Assembly: GCA_024743095.1 (NCBI GenBank)
Contig: JANSXF010000049.1
Span: 1 to 32,491, forward strand
DNA from: Flavobacteriaceae bacterium
GTDB taxonomy: Bacteria; Bacteroidota; Bacteroidia; Flavobacteriales; Flavobacteriaceae
DNA: 32,491 nucleotides
Direction: 5' to 3'
Of the stretch, positions 8,370 through 15,941 are shown one piece after another. The translations under genes were made by a program, and so were the position numbers. Under the pieces are notes generated by a model that was given only the letters and a program-made list of their open reading frames with translations, was not told the origin of the DNA and did no database searches. Positions within the stretch are counted from its first letter, which is position 1; every line of letters begins with the position of its first letter.

Positions 8370-9734
8370 ATGATCGATGCCAAAATCTTAGTGGTCGACG
8401 ATAATAAGAGTGTACTGAGCGCTTTGGAAATTCTTTTACAGTTTGAGTACAAAAGCGTACAGAGTATATTTAATCCCAACCAAATCTCTTCTTTTCCGAA
8501 TTTGGAGGATATCGACATTGTGCTATTGGACATGAACTTTTCCGCTGGTGTGAACACGGGAAATGAAGGTCTGTATTGGTTGAACGAAATAAAGAAAAGG
8601 TCGCCCAATACATCCGTGATCATGATGACGGCCTACGGGGCGGTGGATTTGGCGGTCAGGGCACTTAAACAAGGAGCTTCCGATTTTGTGCTCAAACCCT
8701 GGAACAACGAACGTTTGATGACCACGGTAAAATCGGCCTACGAGCTCAGAAAATCCAAGCAGGAAATCCATAACCTAAAGAAAAAGGAGAACAATTTAAA
8801 ACAGGTCATCAACGAGGGCCGTAATTATATCATTGGCCAATCCAAAGCGCTGAGCTCCGTTCTAAACCTTGTCGCAAAGGTTGCCAAAACGGACGTCAAT
8901 GTATTGATTACCGGTGAAAATGGTACGGGAAAAGAATTGATCGCCCGTGAACTGCACCGTCTCTCGAACAGGAAAAATGAAGTTTTTATAGGCGTGGATA
9001 TGGGCTCCATTGCCGAAAACCTGTTCGAAAGCGAGCTTTTTGGGCATACCAAAGGATCGTTTACCGATGCCAAAGAAGATCGTGCCGGCAAGTTCGAGGC
9101 CGCTCACCAAGGCAGTTTGTTCTTGGATGAAATCGGCAATCTTTCCTTACAGATGCAAGCCAAATTGTTATCCTCCATTCAAAATAAATCGGTGGTCCGG
9201 GTCGGTTCCAACAAACCTATCGAGGTGGATATCCGATTGATCTGCGCCACCAACTGTAATTTGGATCAAATGGTGGTCGACGGTCTATTTCGGGAGGATT
9301 TGTTGTACCGTATCAATACCATTCACATTGAGGTGCCGCCACTGCGCGAACGCAATGAGGATATCTTGGTGCTTGCCGACTTTTTCCTGAAAAAATTTGC
9401 CCATAAATATGATAAATCGGGCCTGAGAATGAATCAAACGGCGCAGGAAAAACTGATGGAATATCCTTGGCCCGGCAATGTAAGGGAGCTTCAACATACC
9501 ATGGAACGTGCCGTAATCCTCTCTGATGGGAATGTGCTAAAACCTTCGGATTTTTTATTGCACGCCAAGCCCGTGCAATCCATGGACCACGAGCCCATGA
9601 CCCTCAACCAAATGGAGCAACAGATGATCAACAGGGCATTGGAGCAGAACGAAGGCAATTACAGTGCAGCAGCGGAACAATTGGGCATCTCTCGCCAGAC
9701 GCTCTACAACAAATTGAAGAAAAAGAATGACTGA
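8370..9734 (+). CDS. Sigma-54-dependent response regulator (NtrC family)
   Basis: A 454-residue enhancer-binding response regulator. The receiver domain (1-120) has the acidic pair D10/D11, phospho-acceptor D54 in VLLDMNF, and K109. An AAA+ domain (about 150-385) has Walker A GENGTGKE at 182-189, Walker B SLFLDEIG at 249-256, and arginine-finger region FREDLLYRINTIHIEVPPLRER. A Fis-type helix-turn-helix closes the protein (AAAEQLGISRQTLYNKLKK). The sigma-54-contact loop reads GSFTDA (229-234) instead of canonical GAFTGA. It overlaps the kinase gene by one base (TGATG), so the two are translationally coupled. Divergence from the efflux operon suggests that operon is its target. A shorter receiver-only role is excluded by the intact C-terminus. 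Confidence 0.93.
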   Translation: MIDAKILVVDDNKSVLSALEILLQFEYKSVQSIFNPNQISSFPNLEDIDIVLLDMNFSAGVNTGNEGLYWLNEIKKRSPNTSVIMMTAYGAVDLAVRALKQGASDFVLKPWNNERLMTTVKSAYELRKSKQEIHNLKKKENNLKQVINEGRNYIIGQSKALSSVLNLVAKVAKTDVNVLITGENGTGKELIARELHRLSNRKNEVFIGVDMGSIAENLFESELFGHTKGSFTDAKEDRAGKFEAAHQGSLFLDEIGNLSLQMQAKLLSSIQNKSVVRVGSNKPIEVDIRLICATNCNLDQMVVDGLFREDLLYRINTIHIEVPPLRERNEDILVLADFFLKKFAHKYDKSGLRMNQTAQEKLMEYPWPGNVRELQHTMERAVILSDGNVLKPSDFLLHAKPVQSMDHEPMTLNQMEQQMINRALEQNEGNYSAAAEQLGISRQTLYNKLKKKND

Positions 9735-11086
9735 TGGCAAGCAGGAACTTTTACATACAGCTTATTCTTCGCGTGATTTTTTTAACCATCTCGGCAATTG
9801 CAATGGCCTTCTCCCTGTCCTACAAGTGGTATTTTGCCATGGGGATCTTTGCCATCATTTTAGTTGCCCAGGTATTTTCTTTAATCACATTCATCAACCG
9901 TACAAATCGGAAAATCGCCTATTTTTTTGATGCCATCAAGAACGAGGATTTTACCCTTAGGTTTCCGGAAGGCGTTACGATCGAATCCTTCAAAGAGCTG
10001 AACAAAAGCTTAAATCGTGTGAACGGACTTATTCAGGAGGTACACATGCAACTTCAGATACGGGAGCAGTATTATCAGGAAATCCTAAAACAGGCAAGCA
10101 TTGGCATTATGACCTATAATGAGAAAGGCCATATTTTGTTTGCCAACCCGACCTTGGAAAAATTGTTGGATTACACCCCTTTGAACCATATAAAACAACT
10201 AAAACAGGTCGATGAAAACCTCTACCGGACATTTAAGGACTTCAACCCTTTTGAACGCAAGCTGTTCCAATTGTCCAATGAACGGGAACAAATCCAGCTG
10301 GCACTAAAGTCCACGCCATTGATGTTGAACGGACAGTCCTTACAATTGGTCGTGGTACAGGATATCCATAAAGAACTGGACGAGAAGGAAACCGAATCCT
10401 GGGTACGCCTGATCCGTGTACTGACCCACGAAATCATGAACACCATAACCCCGATCGCCTCCATTTCGGATTCCATCATAAAATATTATCGAAAGGGCGA
10501 CAAGATCACACCCATGGAGGAGCTGGAGGAGGTTCAGATCAAGAACACATTAAAAGGTCTGGAGGTGATCAAGGAGCAAGGGGGCGACCTGATGGATTTT
10601 GTTCAATCCTACCGAAGCCTGTTACATGTACCGGAGCCCAACAAGTCCTTGGTCAAGGGGAAAGATCTACTTGAAAAAATCTATGTTTTGATGTCAGCTA
10701 GATTGATGGACGGGGCAAGCGAATTTTCCACCAGTTGCCACCCGGGGGATTTGGAGTTTTACATTGATGAGAAGCAAATTTCACAGGTATTGATCAATTT
10801 GGGGAAAAATGCATTGCAAGCCGTGGAGTCCAACAACGGGGGAAAAGTTCAATTGGTTGCCGGAATCGATGAAAACGGTTCCAAGTTCATCGATATACGG
10901 GATAACGGTCCGGGTATTCCCCCCGAGGTCATGGATGAGATATTCGTACCGTTTTTCACCACAAAAAGTGAAGGTACCGGTATTGGGCTGAGCCTATCCA
11001 AAAGAGTGATGCAACTCCATGGCGGGAGCATTCAAGTACGTTCGGTGCCCAATTCGGAAACGGTTTTCCGACTTACCTTTGCATAA
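9734..11086 (+). CDS. Membrane sensor histidine kinase
   Basis: A 450-residue kinase partnered with the preceding sigma-54 regulator, sharing one base with it. Two membrane segments lie at about residues 8-28 and 33-55 with almost no periplasmic loop, so it probably senses within the membrane or cytoplasm. A HAMP-like linker (about 57-110) and a PAS-like region (about 112-210) follow. The H-box is VLTHEIMNTITP with the phospho-histidine at 232. The ATPase domain shows the N-box (QVLINLGKNALQA), G1 (RDNGPGIPPEV), F-box (FVPFFTTK) and G2 (GTGIGLSLSKRVMQLHGG). The H-box HEIMNT departs from the commoner HELRNP but is typical of NtrY-like flavobacterial kinases. The inferred output is phosphorylation of the regulator at 8370. 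Confidence 0.92.
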   Translation: MASRNFYIQLILRVIFLTISAIAMAFSLSYKWYFAMGIFAIILVAQVFSLITFINRTNRKIAYFFDAIKNEDFTLRFPEGVTIESFKELNKSLNRVNGLIQEVHMQLQIREQYYQEILKQASIGIMTYNEKGHILFANPTLEKLLDYTPLNHIKQLKQVDENLYRTFKDFNPFERKLFQLSNEREQIQLALKSTPLMLNGQSLQLVVVQDIHKELDEKETESWVRLIRVLTHEIMNTITPIASISDSIIKYYRKGDKITPMEELEEVQIKNTLKGLEVIKEQGGDLMDFVQSYRSLLHVPEPNKSLVKGKDLLEKIYVLMSARLMDGASEFSTSCHPGDLEFYIDEKQISQVLINLGKNALQAVESNNGGKVQLVAGIDENGSKFIDIRDNGPGIPPEVMDEIFVPFFTTKSEGTGIGLSLSKRVMQLHGGSIQVRSVPNSETVFRLTFA

Positions 11087-11093
11087 TCAGATT

Positions 11094-11537
11094 ATGAAGA
11101 AAGATCTATTGGAATTTTGTTGGGCCTATGTAAACCAACGCTCGGAACGTCTCAAAAAACAGAGTGCGGAACTTCAAGAATCCTTGGGTTCCGAAACCAA
11201 AAGCTCGGCAGGCGACAAGCATGAAACAGCTAGGGCCATGGTGCAGTTGGAGCAGGAAAAGTTGGGCCAGCAATTACAGGAAATCGATGCTACTCGAAGC
11301 ATTCTCCATAAAATCAACATTGAAAGGACGTCGCACAAAATACGGTTGGGGTCCTTGGTACGGACCAGCATGGCGAATTATTTTTTGGCCATTTCCGCAG
11401 GGACCTTCAATCAAAACAATGGGATGGTCTACTGTATTTCCGCAAATGCGCCCATTGCCAAATTATTGTTGGGAAAAGAAAAAGGGGAGAACTTTATCTT
11501 TAATGGAAAGGAACAAGAAATCCTGGAGGTTGATTAG
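11094..11537 (+). CDS. GreA/GreB-like transcript-cleavage-type factor
   Basis: A 147-residue cytoplasmic protein, start taken at the ATG at 11094, 7 bases after the kinase stop. An upstream in-frame ATG would lie inside the kinase gene. The N-terminal half is a predicted coiled-coil hairpin (about 10-75) whose tip carries SETKSSAGDKHETARAM. The C-terminal half resembles the FKBP-like Gre domain (ISANAPIAKLLLGKEKGENF). This layout matches Gre factors, which enter the RNA polymerase secondary channel. Members of this flavobacterial family have sometimes been labelled 3-oxoacyl-ACP synthase, which the sequence does not support. Its 3' end overlaps the convergent gene at 11534 by four bases. The function is assigned by fold-level resemblance only. 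Confidence 0.7.
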   Translation: MKKDLLEFCWAYVNQRSERLKKQSAELQESLGSETKSSAGDKHETARAMVQLEQEKLGQQLQEIDATRSILHKINIERTSHKIRLGSLVRTSMANYFLAISAGTFNQNNGMVYCISANAPIAKLLLGKEKGENFIFNGKEQEILEVD

Positions 11538-12151
11538 GATTCATCCTCCACCACTTCCATATTGGGTTTATCGCGATGAAATACAATGACCAGAAAAAGT
11601 ATCCCGATAATGATCAAGAACACGATTTCAATTCGGGACAATAATTCGTTCATCCCCAAAGATCTTTTGGAGCGCTGTGTCAATTGTCTTCCCTCGGAGA
11701 GTTGGACCTCTGAAAGTTCATCCAGATTTGTACTGATGCTGTTCAAAACAGCAGTGATATCGTCTTCGGAAGCCTCATTTTTTAAATAATTCACTTCCAG
11801 TGTTTTAAGCTCGGTATAGTTTCCTTTCAAACTTTTCAAGTGCAGCGATTCCTCACGGGTCAAGTCGGTCTGTTCAAAATCGGCCAATATGGTCTTTATC
11901 TCAGGATATTGCGGGACTGATTTTTCGTCCAAGGAATTGTATGCCAAGAACATTTCCTTTTTATGAAATAGATTGTTCAGCCTGTAGATATATTCCTGTA
12001 CCACCAATCGGTCCTCAAAGACCGAATCCACCCCTTGCTCCACTGTTGAAAAGTTTCGGTTGTTCAACCGATTGGATGCAAGAACCAATAAAAATGCCGC
12101 GGCAAGCACAAAACCTGCATGAATTCGTTGTTTTATCGTTCTTTTTGGCAT
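11534..12151 (-). CDS. Small membrane protein with four-helix-bundle sensor-like domain
   Basis: A 205-residue protein with an N-terminal membrane segment (about residues 10-27, AGFVLAAAFLLVLAS), a mostly helical periplasmic stretch of about 145 residues, a second membrane segment (about 170-192, IEIVFLIIIGILFLVIVF), and a short acidic cytoplasmic tail. The layout equals the ligand-binding part of a methyl-accepting chemotaxis protein or kinase without an output module, so it may work with a separate partner. It overlaps the convergent Gre-like gene by four bases (TAA against TAG). It may be the last gene of the set downstream of the sigma-54 promoter at 13166, though a large hairpin intervenes. 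No specific function is recognised. Confidence 0.75.
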   Translation of the reverse strand: MPKRTIKQRIHAGFVLAAAFLLVLASNRLNNRNFSTVEQGVDSVFEDRLVVQEYIYRLNNLFHKKEMFLAYNSLDEKSVPQYPEIKTILADFEQTDLTREESLHLKSLKGNYTELKTLEVNYLKNEASEDDITAVLNSISTNLDELSEVQLSEGRQLTQRSKRSLGMNELLSRIEIVFLIIIGILFLVIVFHRDKPNMEVVEDES

Positions 12152-12216
12152 CCTTTTTTGATTTTACATGAATTGGGTTATACGTGCATGATATTAAAAT
12201 TTTTGCGGGGATACAA

Positions 12217-12279
12217 ATCCGCCCGGCCATTAGCTAACCATTCTAATTGAGCAAACCTAATGCTTTGGGCCAGGCGGAT
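12217..12279. repeat. 63-base imperfect palindrome between genes
   Basis: ATCCGCCCGGCC at 12217-12228 pairs with GGCCAGGCGGAT at 12268-12279, 11 of 12 positions, enclosing a 39-base loop. It lies between two minus-strand genes, 13 bases downstream of the secreted-protein stop. It lacks a clean T-run, so it is not a classic intrinsic terminator. It could be an mRNA stabiliser, attenuator or small mobile palindrome. Confidence 0.55.
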
Positions 12280-12291
12280 ATCATCAATCAA

Positions 12292-12651
12292 CTACAGTAC
12301 ACTTAACTCGCCAGAATCGAGTGCATTTTTTAAATCTGCTTTAACTACAGGGTGACTGTTAAAAAATCTTTTGCCGTCTGTCTTTTTGATTTTTACCATG
12401 ACGGTCCCATCTTTTTTCTCTTTGATGTCGGTTACCACAACCTTGTTCCCCACCACTCTTTTATAGTTGGCTATGCCCCCTTTTTTAATGATGAAGTTTG
12501 CCCTTGGGAAGTCTATATGCTGAAATTGCGGTGCATCTGGACGACCTATCTCAAGTACATCGCCAACCTTGATCTCTTGTGGGTTTGCACTTTGTGCATT
12601 GATATTTGTGGTAGCCACCACGAACAGAATTGCTAAAACTATTATTCTCAT
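12292..12651 (-). CDS. Small secreted protein of unknown function
   Basis: A 119-residue protein with a clear Sec signal peptide (about residues 1-19, RIIVLAILFVVATTNINA, then Q). The mature part is short and basic with a beta-rich appearance: KVGDVLEIGRPDAPQFQHID, NFIIKKGGIANYKRV, KVVVTDIKEKKDGTVMVKIK and FFNSHPVVKADLKNALDSGEL. No catalytic motif is recognised. The pattern suggests a small beta-barrel or SH3-like fold, but that is a guess. It lies 37 bases downstream of the Gre/Rnk-like gene and probably shares its sigma-54 promoter. Such short periplasmic proteins recur in Flavobacteriaceae. Confidence 0.75.
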   Translation of the reverse strand: MRIIVLAILFVVATTNINAQSANPQEIKVGDVLEIGRPDAPQFQHIDFPRANFIIKKGGIANYKRVVGNKVVVTDIKEKKDGTVMVKIKKTDGKRFFNSHPVVKADLKNALDSGELSVL

Positions 12652-12688
12652 AACTATTTAATATTTAGGGTTTATAATTGTTTTCTTG

Positions 12689-13105
12689 TTAAAAATCGAA
12701 ACTGGACAATAATTGTTGGGACTGCTCCACACCGACTATCCTAAAGGATTGAACATCCGTGGGAAAACCAAGTTGAATTTGATCGCCGACCGCAAGCCCT
12801 ACCAAACTGGCCCCGAGGGTGCTCACTATGGAGACCTTGTTTTTTTTTAGGTCTCCCCGTGTGGAGGGGACCAATTGAAACTTTTGTCTTGCTCCGTGCA
12901 CAAATTCCACCGTGACCCTGGAGTTCAACCGGACCACATCGTCCGGCATGTCCAGTTCATCCTCTATCAAAGCCTTATCGATCCTTTCGCCCAACTGTTC
13001 CAAGGCGTCCTTATGGGCATAGTCCTCATAATACCTATGGAAGTTCAGTATCCTTTTCAGCGTTAGGTAATCCTTTTTTTCCATGATCAGGCTTCCGTAC
13101 TTCAT
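12689..13105 (-). CDS. GreA/GreB-Rnk-like RNA polymerase-associated protein
   Basis: A 138-residue cytoplasmic protein. The C-terminal two-thirds has the Gre/Rnk FKBP-like signature: RVTVEFVHGARQKFQLVPS, then SIVSTLGASLVGLAVGDQIQ. The N-terminus (MKYGSLIMEKKDYLTLKRIL) is short and helical, more like Rnk than a full Gre coiled coil. Rnk-type proteins bind RNA polymerase but lack cleavage activity. The first ATG is preferred over the internal Met8 because MKYGSLI looks like an authentic start for the family. It is the first gene after the sigma-54 promoter at 13166-13181, giving a leader of about 50 bases, and is the best candidate target of the adjacent sigma-54 regulator. Confidence 0.8.
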   Translation of the reverse strand: MKYGSLIMEKKDYLTLKRILNFHRYYEDYAHKDALEQLGERIDKALIEDELDMPDDVVRLNSRVTVEFVHGARQKFQLVPSTRGDLKKNKVSIVSTLGASLVGLAVGDQIQLGFPTDVQSFRIVGVEQSQQLLSSFDF

Positions 13106-13165
13106 TTCCAGTTCTTAACGGACGGGGAACTAAAAACAAGCGCCCCAGCATTTTGTACATAAAAG

Positions 13166-13181
13166 GGCAAACCATGTGCCA
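13166..13181 (-). promoter_or_regulatory. Sigma-54 (-24/-12) promoter for the Gre/Rnk-like gene
   Basis: The minus strand reads TGGCAC-ATGGT-TTGCC. It matches the consensus TGGCAC-N5-TTGC at every conserved position and has the required 10 bases between the invariant GG and GC. The inferred transcription start is near 13155, about 50 bases before the ATG at 13105. The gene for a sigma-54 activator ends at 13311, just upstream. Confidence 0.8.
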
Positions 13182-13210
13182 TTTGGAAGAATTCTTTTCA
13201 AGAAAAACAA

Positions 13211-13235
13211 CAAATATCTGATTGTCAGATTGTTG
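13211..13235. promoter_or_regulatory. Dyad, probable upstream activator site
   Basis: ATCTGA at 13216-13221 and TCAGAT at 13225-13230 form a perfect dyad around TTG. Outer CAA (13211-13213) and TTG (13233-13235) also pair, giving 9 of 11 paired positions. The centre lies about 68 bases upstream of the inferred sigma-54 transcription start, a typical enhancer distance. It is probably bound by the regulator encoded at 13311-14636. Confidence 0.5.
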
Positions 13236-13270
13236 ACTGTTGTTTCGTAAAAAATAAAGAAGTTGGTATT

Positions 13271-13305
13271 CGGGTAATTTTTACCCGGTCGGGGCAAAAT
13301 ACCCC
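13271..13305 (-). terminator. Two tandem hairpins after the sigma-54 regulator gene
   Basis: Six bases past the stop codon, GGGG/CCCC (13291-13294 with 13302-13305) forms a short hairpin. Directly beyond it a perfect 7-bp stem, CGGGTAA/TTACCCG (13271-13277 with 13281-13287), closes a three-base loop. The T-rich run that follows on the minus strand is interrupted, so termination may be partial. Confidence 0.45.
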
Positions 13306-13310
13306 AGCGG

Positions 13311-14636
13311 CTATTTTAGTTTCTCGCGCAGTGTTTTTCGGTTGATGCCCAAAATTTCTGCAGCTTTGGTCTTGTTGCCCTCAGTGGAGAGGAGCACTTC
13401 CTCAATGTATTCCCTTTCTTTTTCTTGAAGCGTTTTAAATTCCTTTTCGGGAAAGTCTATTTTGTATTTTAACTCCCTGGGAAGATGTTCCAATGTGATC
13501 TTACCGTCACACATGATCACTGCACGCTGCACCACATTTTCCAGTTCACGGATGTTTCCCGGCCATGAGTATCGTTTCAAGACTTCAAGGGCGTCACCAT
13601 CCATACGGACAAAGCGGTCCTTGTACTCAACACCGTATTTCTGCATAAACTTATCCACCAACAAAGGAATGTCCGAGGTACGCTCCCTGAGCGGAGGTAC
13701 TTCCACGGCAACCACCGAAAGCCGATAAAAAAGGTCTTCCCGAAAGGTTTTCTTTTGGATCAGCTCATCCAAATCACTATTGGTGGCCGCTATGACCCGC
13801 ACATCCAATTTTTCAGGTTTTTGGGAGCCGATTTTGGTCACTTCCTTTTCTTGGAGCACCCTCAACAGCCTATTTTGAACGGCCAAGGGTGCATTGCCTA
13901 TTTCATCCAAAAAAATAGTGCCCTTGTGCGCCGCTTGAAAAAAACCGCTACGGTTCTCGTTCGCACCTGTAAAAGCCCCTTTGGTATATCCGAAAAGTTC
14001 GGCTTCCAACAAATTCTCGGGAATGGCCCCACAGTTTACCGCAATAAAGGGCGCCCTGGCAAACTTGCCGGAATAATGGATGGCCCGTGCCACTAATTCC
14101 TTCCCTGTTCCGCTTTCCCCACGTACCAGGACCGTTGCCCGGTTGTCCTTTACCCGATCAATGATCTCGGTAACTTTTTGGAATGCCTCGGAGTTCCCGA
14201 TCATATCGGCGTAGCCGTTGGCGGCAAGGGGTTTTACCGGCGGTGTTTTAAACGTTTCCCTCGCTTCCCTGTGTGCCAGTGCTTTTTTTACGGCCAGTTC
14301 CAGTTCGGCCTTCGTAAAGGGTTTGGTCAGATAATCCGTTGCCCCGTGTTTGATTACACTGGAGGCATCTTCCACGGAAGGAAAACCGGTCACCACTAGT
14401 TTGGGCATGTTCGGAAAATGTTCGGCCACATATTTCACCAATTCCAACCCATCGATATCCGGCATATTGATGTCCGTGACCAACAGGTCTATCTCGGTAT
14501 CCTTTAAAATATATAGTGCCTCCTTGACCGAAACTGCCTTGTAGGTATGGTAGTCCATCGATTTTAAGTGCCGTTGCAGCAGCTCAAGAATATCGATGTC
14601 GTCATCAACGAGCAATATGTTCTCCTTTTTCAACAA
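13311..14636 (-). CDS. Sigma-54-dependent response regulator (NtrC/AtoC family)
   Basis: A 441-residue enhancer-binding regulator, fully canonical. The receiver domain (1-120) has acidic residues 11-13, phospho-acceptor D55 (LLVTDINMPDIDG) and K105 (LTKPF). The AAA+ domain (about 143-375) has Walker A GESGTGKE at 173-180, the sigma-54 loop GAFTGA at 220-225, Walker B TIFLDEIG and the arginine-finger region FREDLFYRLSVVAVEVPPLRER. A Fis-type DNA-binding domain ends the protein (KAAEILGINRKTLREKLK). It lies 5 bases downstream of its kinase. With the -24/-12 promoter and dyad found 130-145 bases beyond its stop, the likely target is the Gre/Rnk-like transcription unit. Confidence 0.95.
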   Translation of the reverse strand: MLKKENILLVDDDIDILELLQRHLKSMDYHTYKAVSVKEALYILKDTEIDLLVTDINMPDIDGLELVKYVAEHFPNMPKLVVTGFPSVEDASSVIKHGATDYLTKPFTKAELELAVKKALAHREARETFKTPPVKPLAANGYADMIGNSEAFQKVTEIIDRVKDNRATVLVRGESGTGKELVARAIHYSGKFARAPFIAVNCGAIPENLLEAELFGYTKGAFTGANENRSGFFQAAHKGTIFLDEIGNAPLAVQNRLLRVLQEKEVTKIGSQKPEKLDVRVIAATNSDLDELIQKKTFREDLFYRLSVVAVEVPPLRERTSDIPLLVDKFMQKYGVEYKDRFVRMDGDALEVLKRYSWPGNIRELENVVQRAVIMCDGKITLEHLPRELKYKIDFPEKEFKTLQEKEREYIEEVLLSTEGNKTKAAEILGINRKTLREKLK

Positions 14637-14641
14637 AGCGC

Positions 14642-15733
14642 TTACTTTTTAGGGAATTGCAATGTAAAGATAGTGCCTGTTGGGGTATTTGGGGCAACCT
14701 CGATGCTCCCTTGATGGCTCTGTACAATGCCATGCACTACACTAAGCCCCAATCCCGACCCTTCCCCAACGGGTTTGGTGGTAAAAAAAGGGTCAAAAAT
14801 ATGGGAAATGGTCCCCTCGGGGATTCCAGGTCCTTCGTCGGCAATTTTTAGGATGACATTTTTATTTTTTACGGCCAGGAAAACCGATATGGTGCTTTTT
14901 GGCGGTGCAAAGTAAATTGCGTTTACAATCAAATTGAAGACGACCTGCGTCAGTTGGATTTTATCGATACGGAGTTCGATGGTATCTTTGGAATGCACAA
15001 AGTCGCATGACACCTCATTTTGCCGCAATGTGGTACGCAACATATTGATGGCTTCCTGTGTGGTCTCCACTACGTTGATGATTTCCTGGGTTTCGGGCAT
15101 TTCGCAGGCGAAGAACATCAGTTTCTTTACCACTTCCCTTGAAAATATGGTGTTGGTAATGATCTTGTCCAAATCTTTGAGCGCTTGCGGATCATTGCTG
15201 ATATGTTCCTGCAATAGCTCGGTAAAGCCAAGAATATTGGCAAGTGGCGTATTGAGCTCATGGGCAATTCCCGCCGTGATCTCACCAAGAAGTCGAAGTC
15301 TATCGGATTGTTCCACCTGCCTTCGTATGTGCTCTTCCTTTTCCTTGATGTCCTTTCGCTCCAACAGATTACCGACCTTTAGACAAACATTGTCCAACAG
15401 TTGCTGTTCTTCTTCCAAAAAATCCTCGAGCTGGTATTTGGGGGATGGATATCCGATCTTTATCTCGCCCTGTGGTTTGTTGAACACCGTAATGACCGAC
15501 TCCAGAAACACGTAGGCGTCCCCCTTCTCCTCTGTTTTGATAAAATAATCGGGGGTGGACAGCTCTACGTAGGTCTCCTGATCGAACTGCCATGCACGCT
15601 CCAAACATTGCACAATGCCGAGCAATGCGGTCTCCATATCGTCGTAATCACAATTGACGATCAAGGAGGTTACCTCGTACAGACAGGTAAGTTCCTTGAT
15701 GCGTTCCTTAAGCTTTTGTTCGGCGGTGAGCAT
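14642..15733 (-). CDS. Cytoplasmic sensor histidine kinase
   Basis: A 363-residue kinase with no membrane segment. Residues 1-125 form a GAF-like sensory region, followed by a short coiled coil (about 125-145). The H-box is LLGEITAGIAHELNTPLANI with the phospho-histidine at 158. The ATPase domain has the N-box (QVVFNLIVNAIYFA), G1 (DEGPGIPEG), F-box (FDPFFTTKPVG) and G2 (GSGLGLSVVHGIVQSHQG). The ATG is preceded by AGGAG at 15739-15743 with a five-A spacer, an unusually clear Shine-Dalgarno for this phylum. It is first in a two-gene operon with the sigma-54 regulator and must sense a cytoplasmic signal, which cannot be named from sequence. Confidence 0.93.
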   Translation of the reverse strand: MLTAEQKLKERIKELTCLYEVTSLIVNCDYDDMETALLGIVQCLERAWQFDQETYVELSTPDYFIKTEEKGDAYVFLESVITVFNKPQGEIKIGYPSPKYQLEDFLEEEQQLLDNVCLKVGNLLERKDIKEKEEHIRRQVEQSDRLRLLGEITAGIAHELNTPLANILGFTELLQEHISNDPQALKDLDKIITNTIFSREVVKKLMFFACEMPETQEIINVVETTQEAINMLRTTLRQNEVSCDFVHSKDTIELRIDKIQLTQVVFNLIVNAIYFAPPKSTISVFLAVKNKNVILKIADEGPGIPEGTISHIFDPFFTTKPVGEGSGLGLSVVHGIVQSHQGSIEVAPNTPTGTIFTLQFPKK

Positions 15734-15941
15734 TTTTTCTCCTTTTTAGCAAATTAGTGATTTCTTGGGATTTGTCCGATATTGGGCAGAATCAGGCACT
15801 TTTGGAAAAGAGCTGTTTTGCCAATATGTTCAAGGATCATCTTGAAGGTCATTGAATAATGAATTGTCATATTCACCACCTAAGATTATGGCCTTCCCTT
15901 AATTTTATTGAGCTTTCCTTGCCTATGCTTTTTTACTAACC
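15734..15941. other. Intergenic spacer upstream of the cytoplasmic kinase
   Basis: 208 bases between the kinase start and the first IS5 remnant. It holds the Shine-Dalgarno at 15739-15743 and a weak dyad TCAAG/CTTGA near 15828-15845. No sigma-54 motif and no convincing coding frame were seen. Confidence 0.5.

Noticed and set aside
11019..11093. Upstream start for the Gre-like gene
   Set aside because: The extra 25 codons lie inside the kinase gene, and their translation is not conserved-looking. The ATG at 11094 gives the family's usual N-terminus.
15734..15941. Sigma-54 promoter for the cytoplasmic kinase
   Set aside because: Only fragments such as GGCAC are present. No TGGCAC-N5-TTGC spacing is found on either strand.
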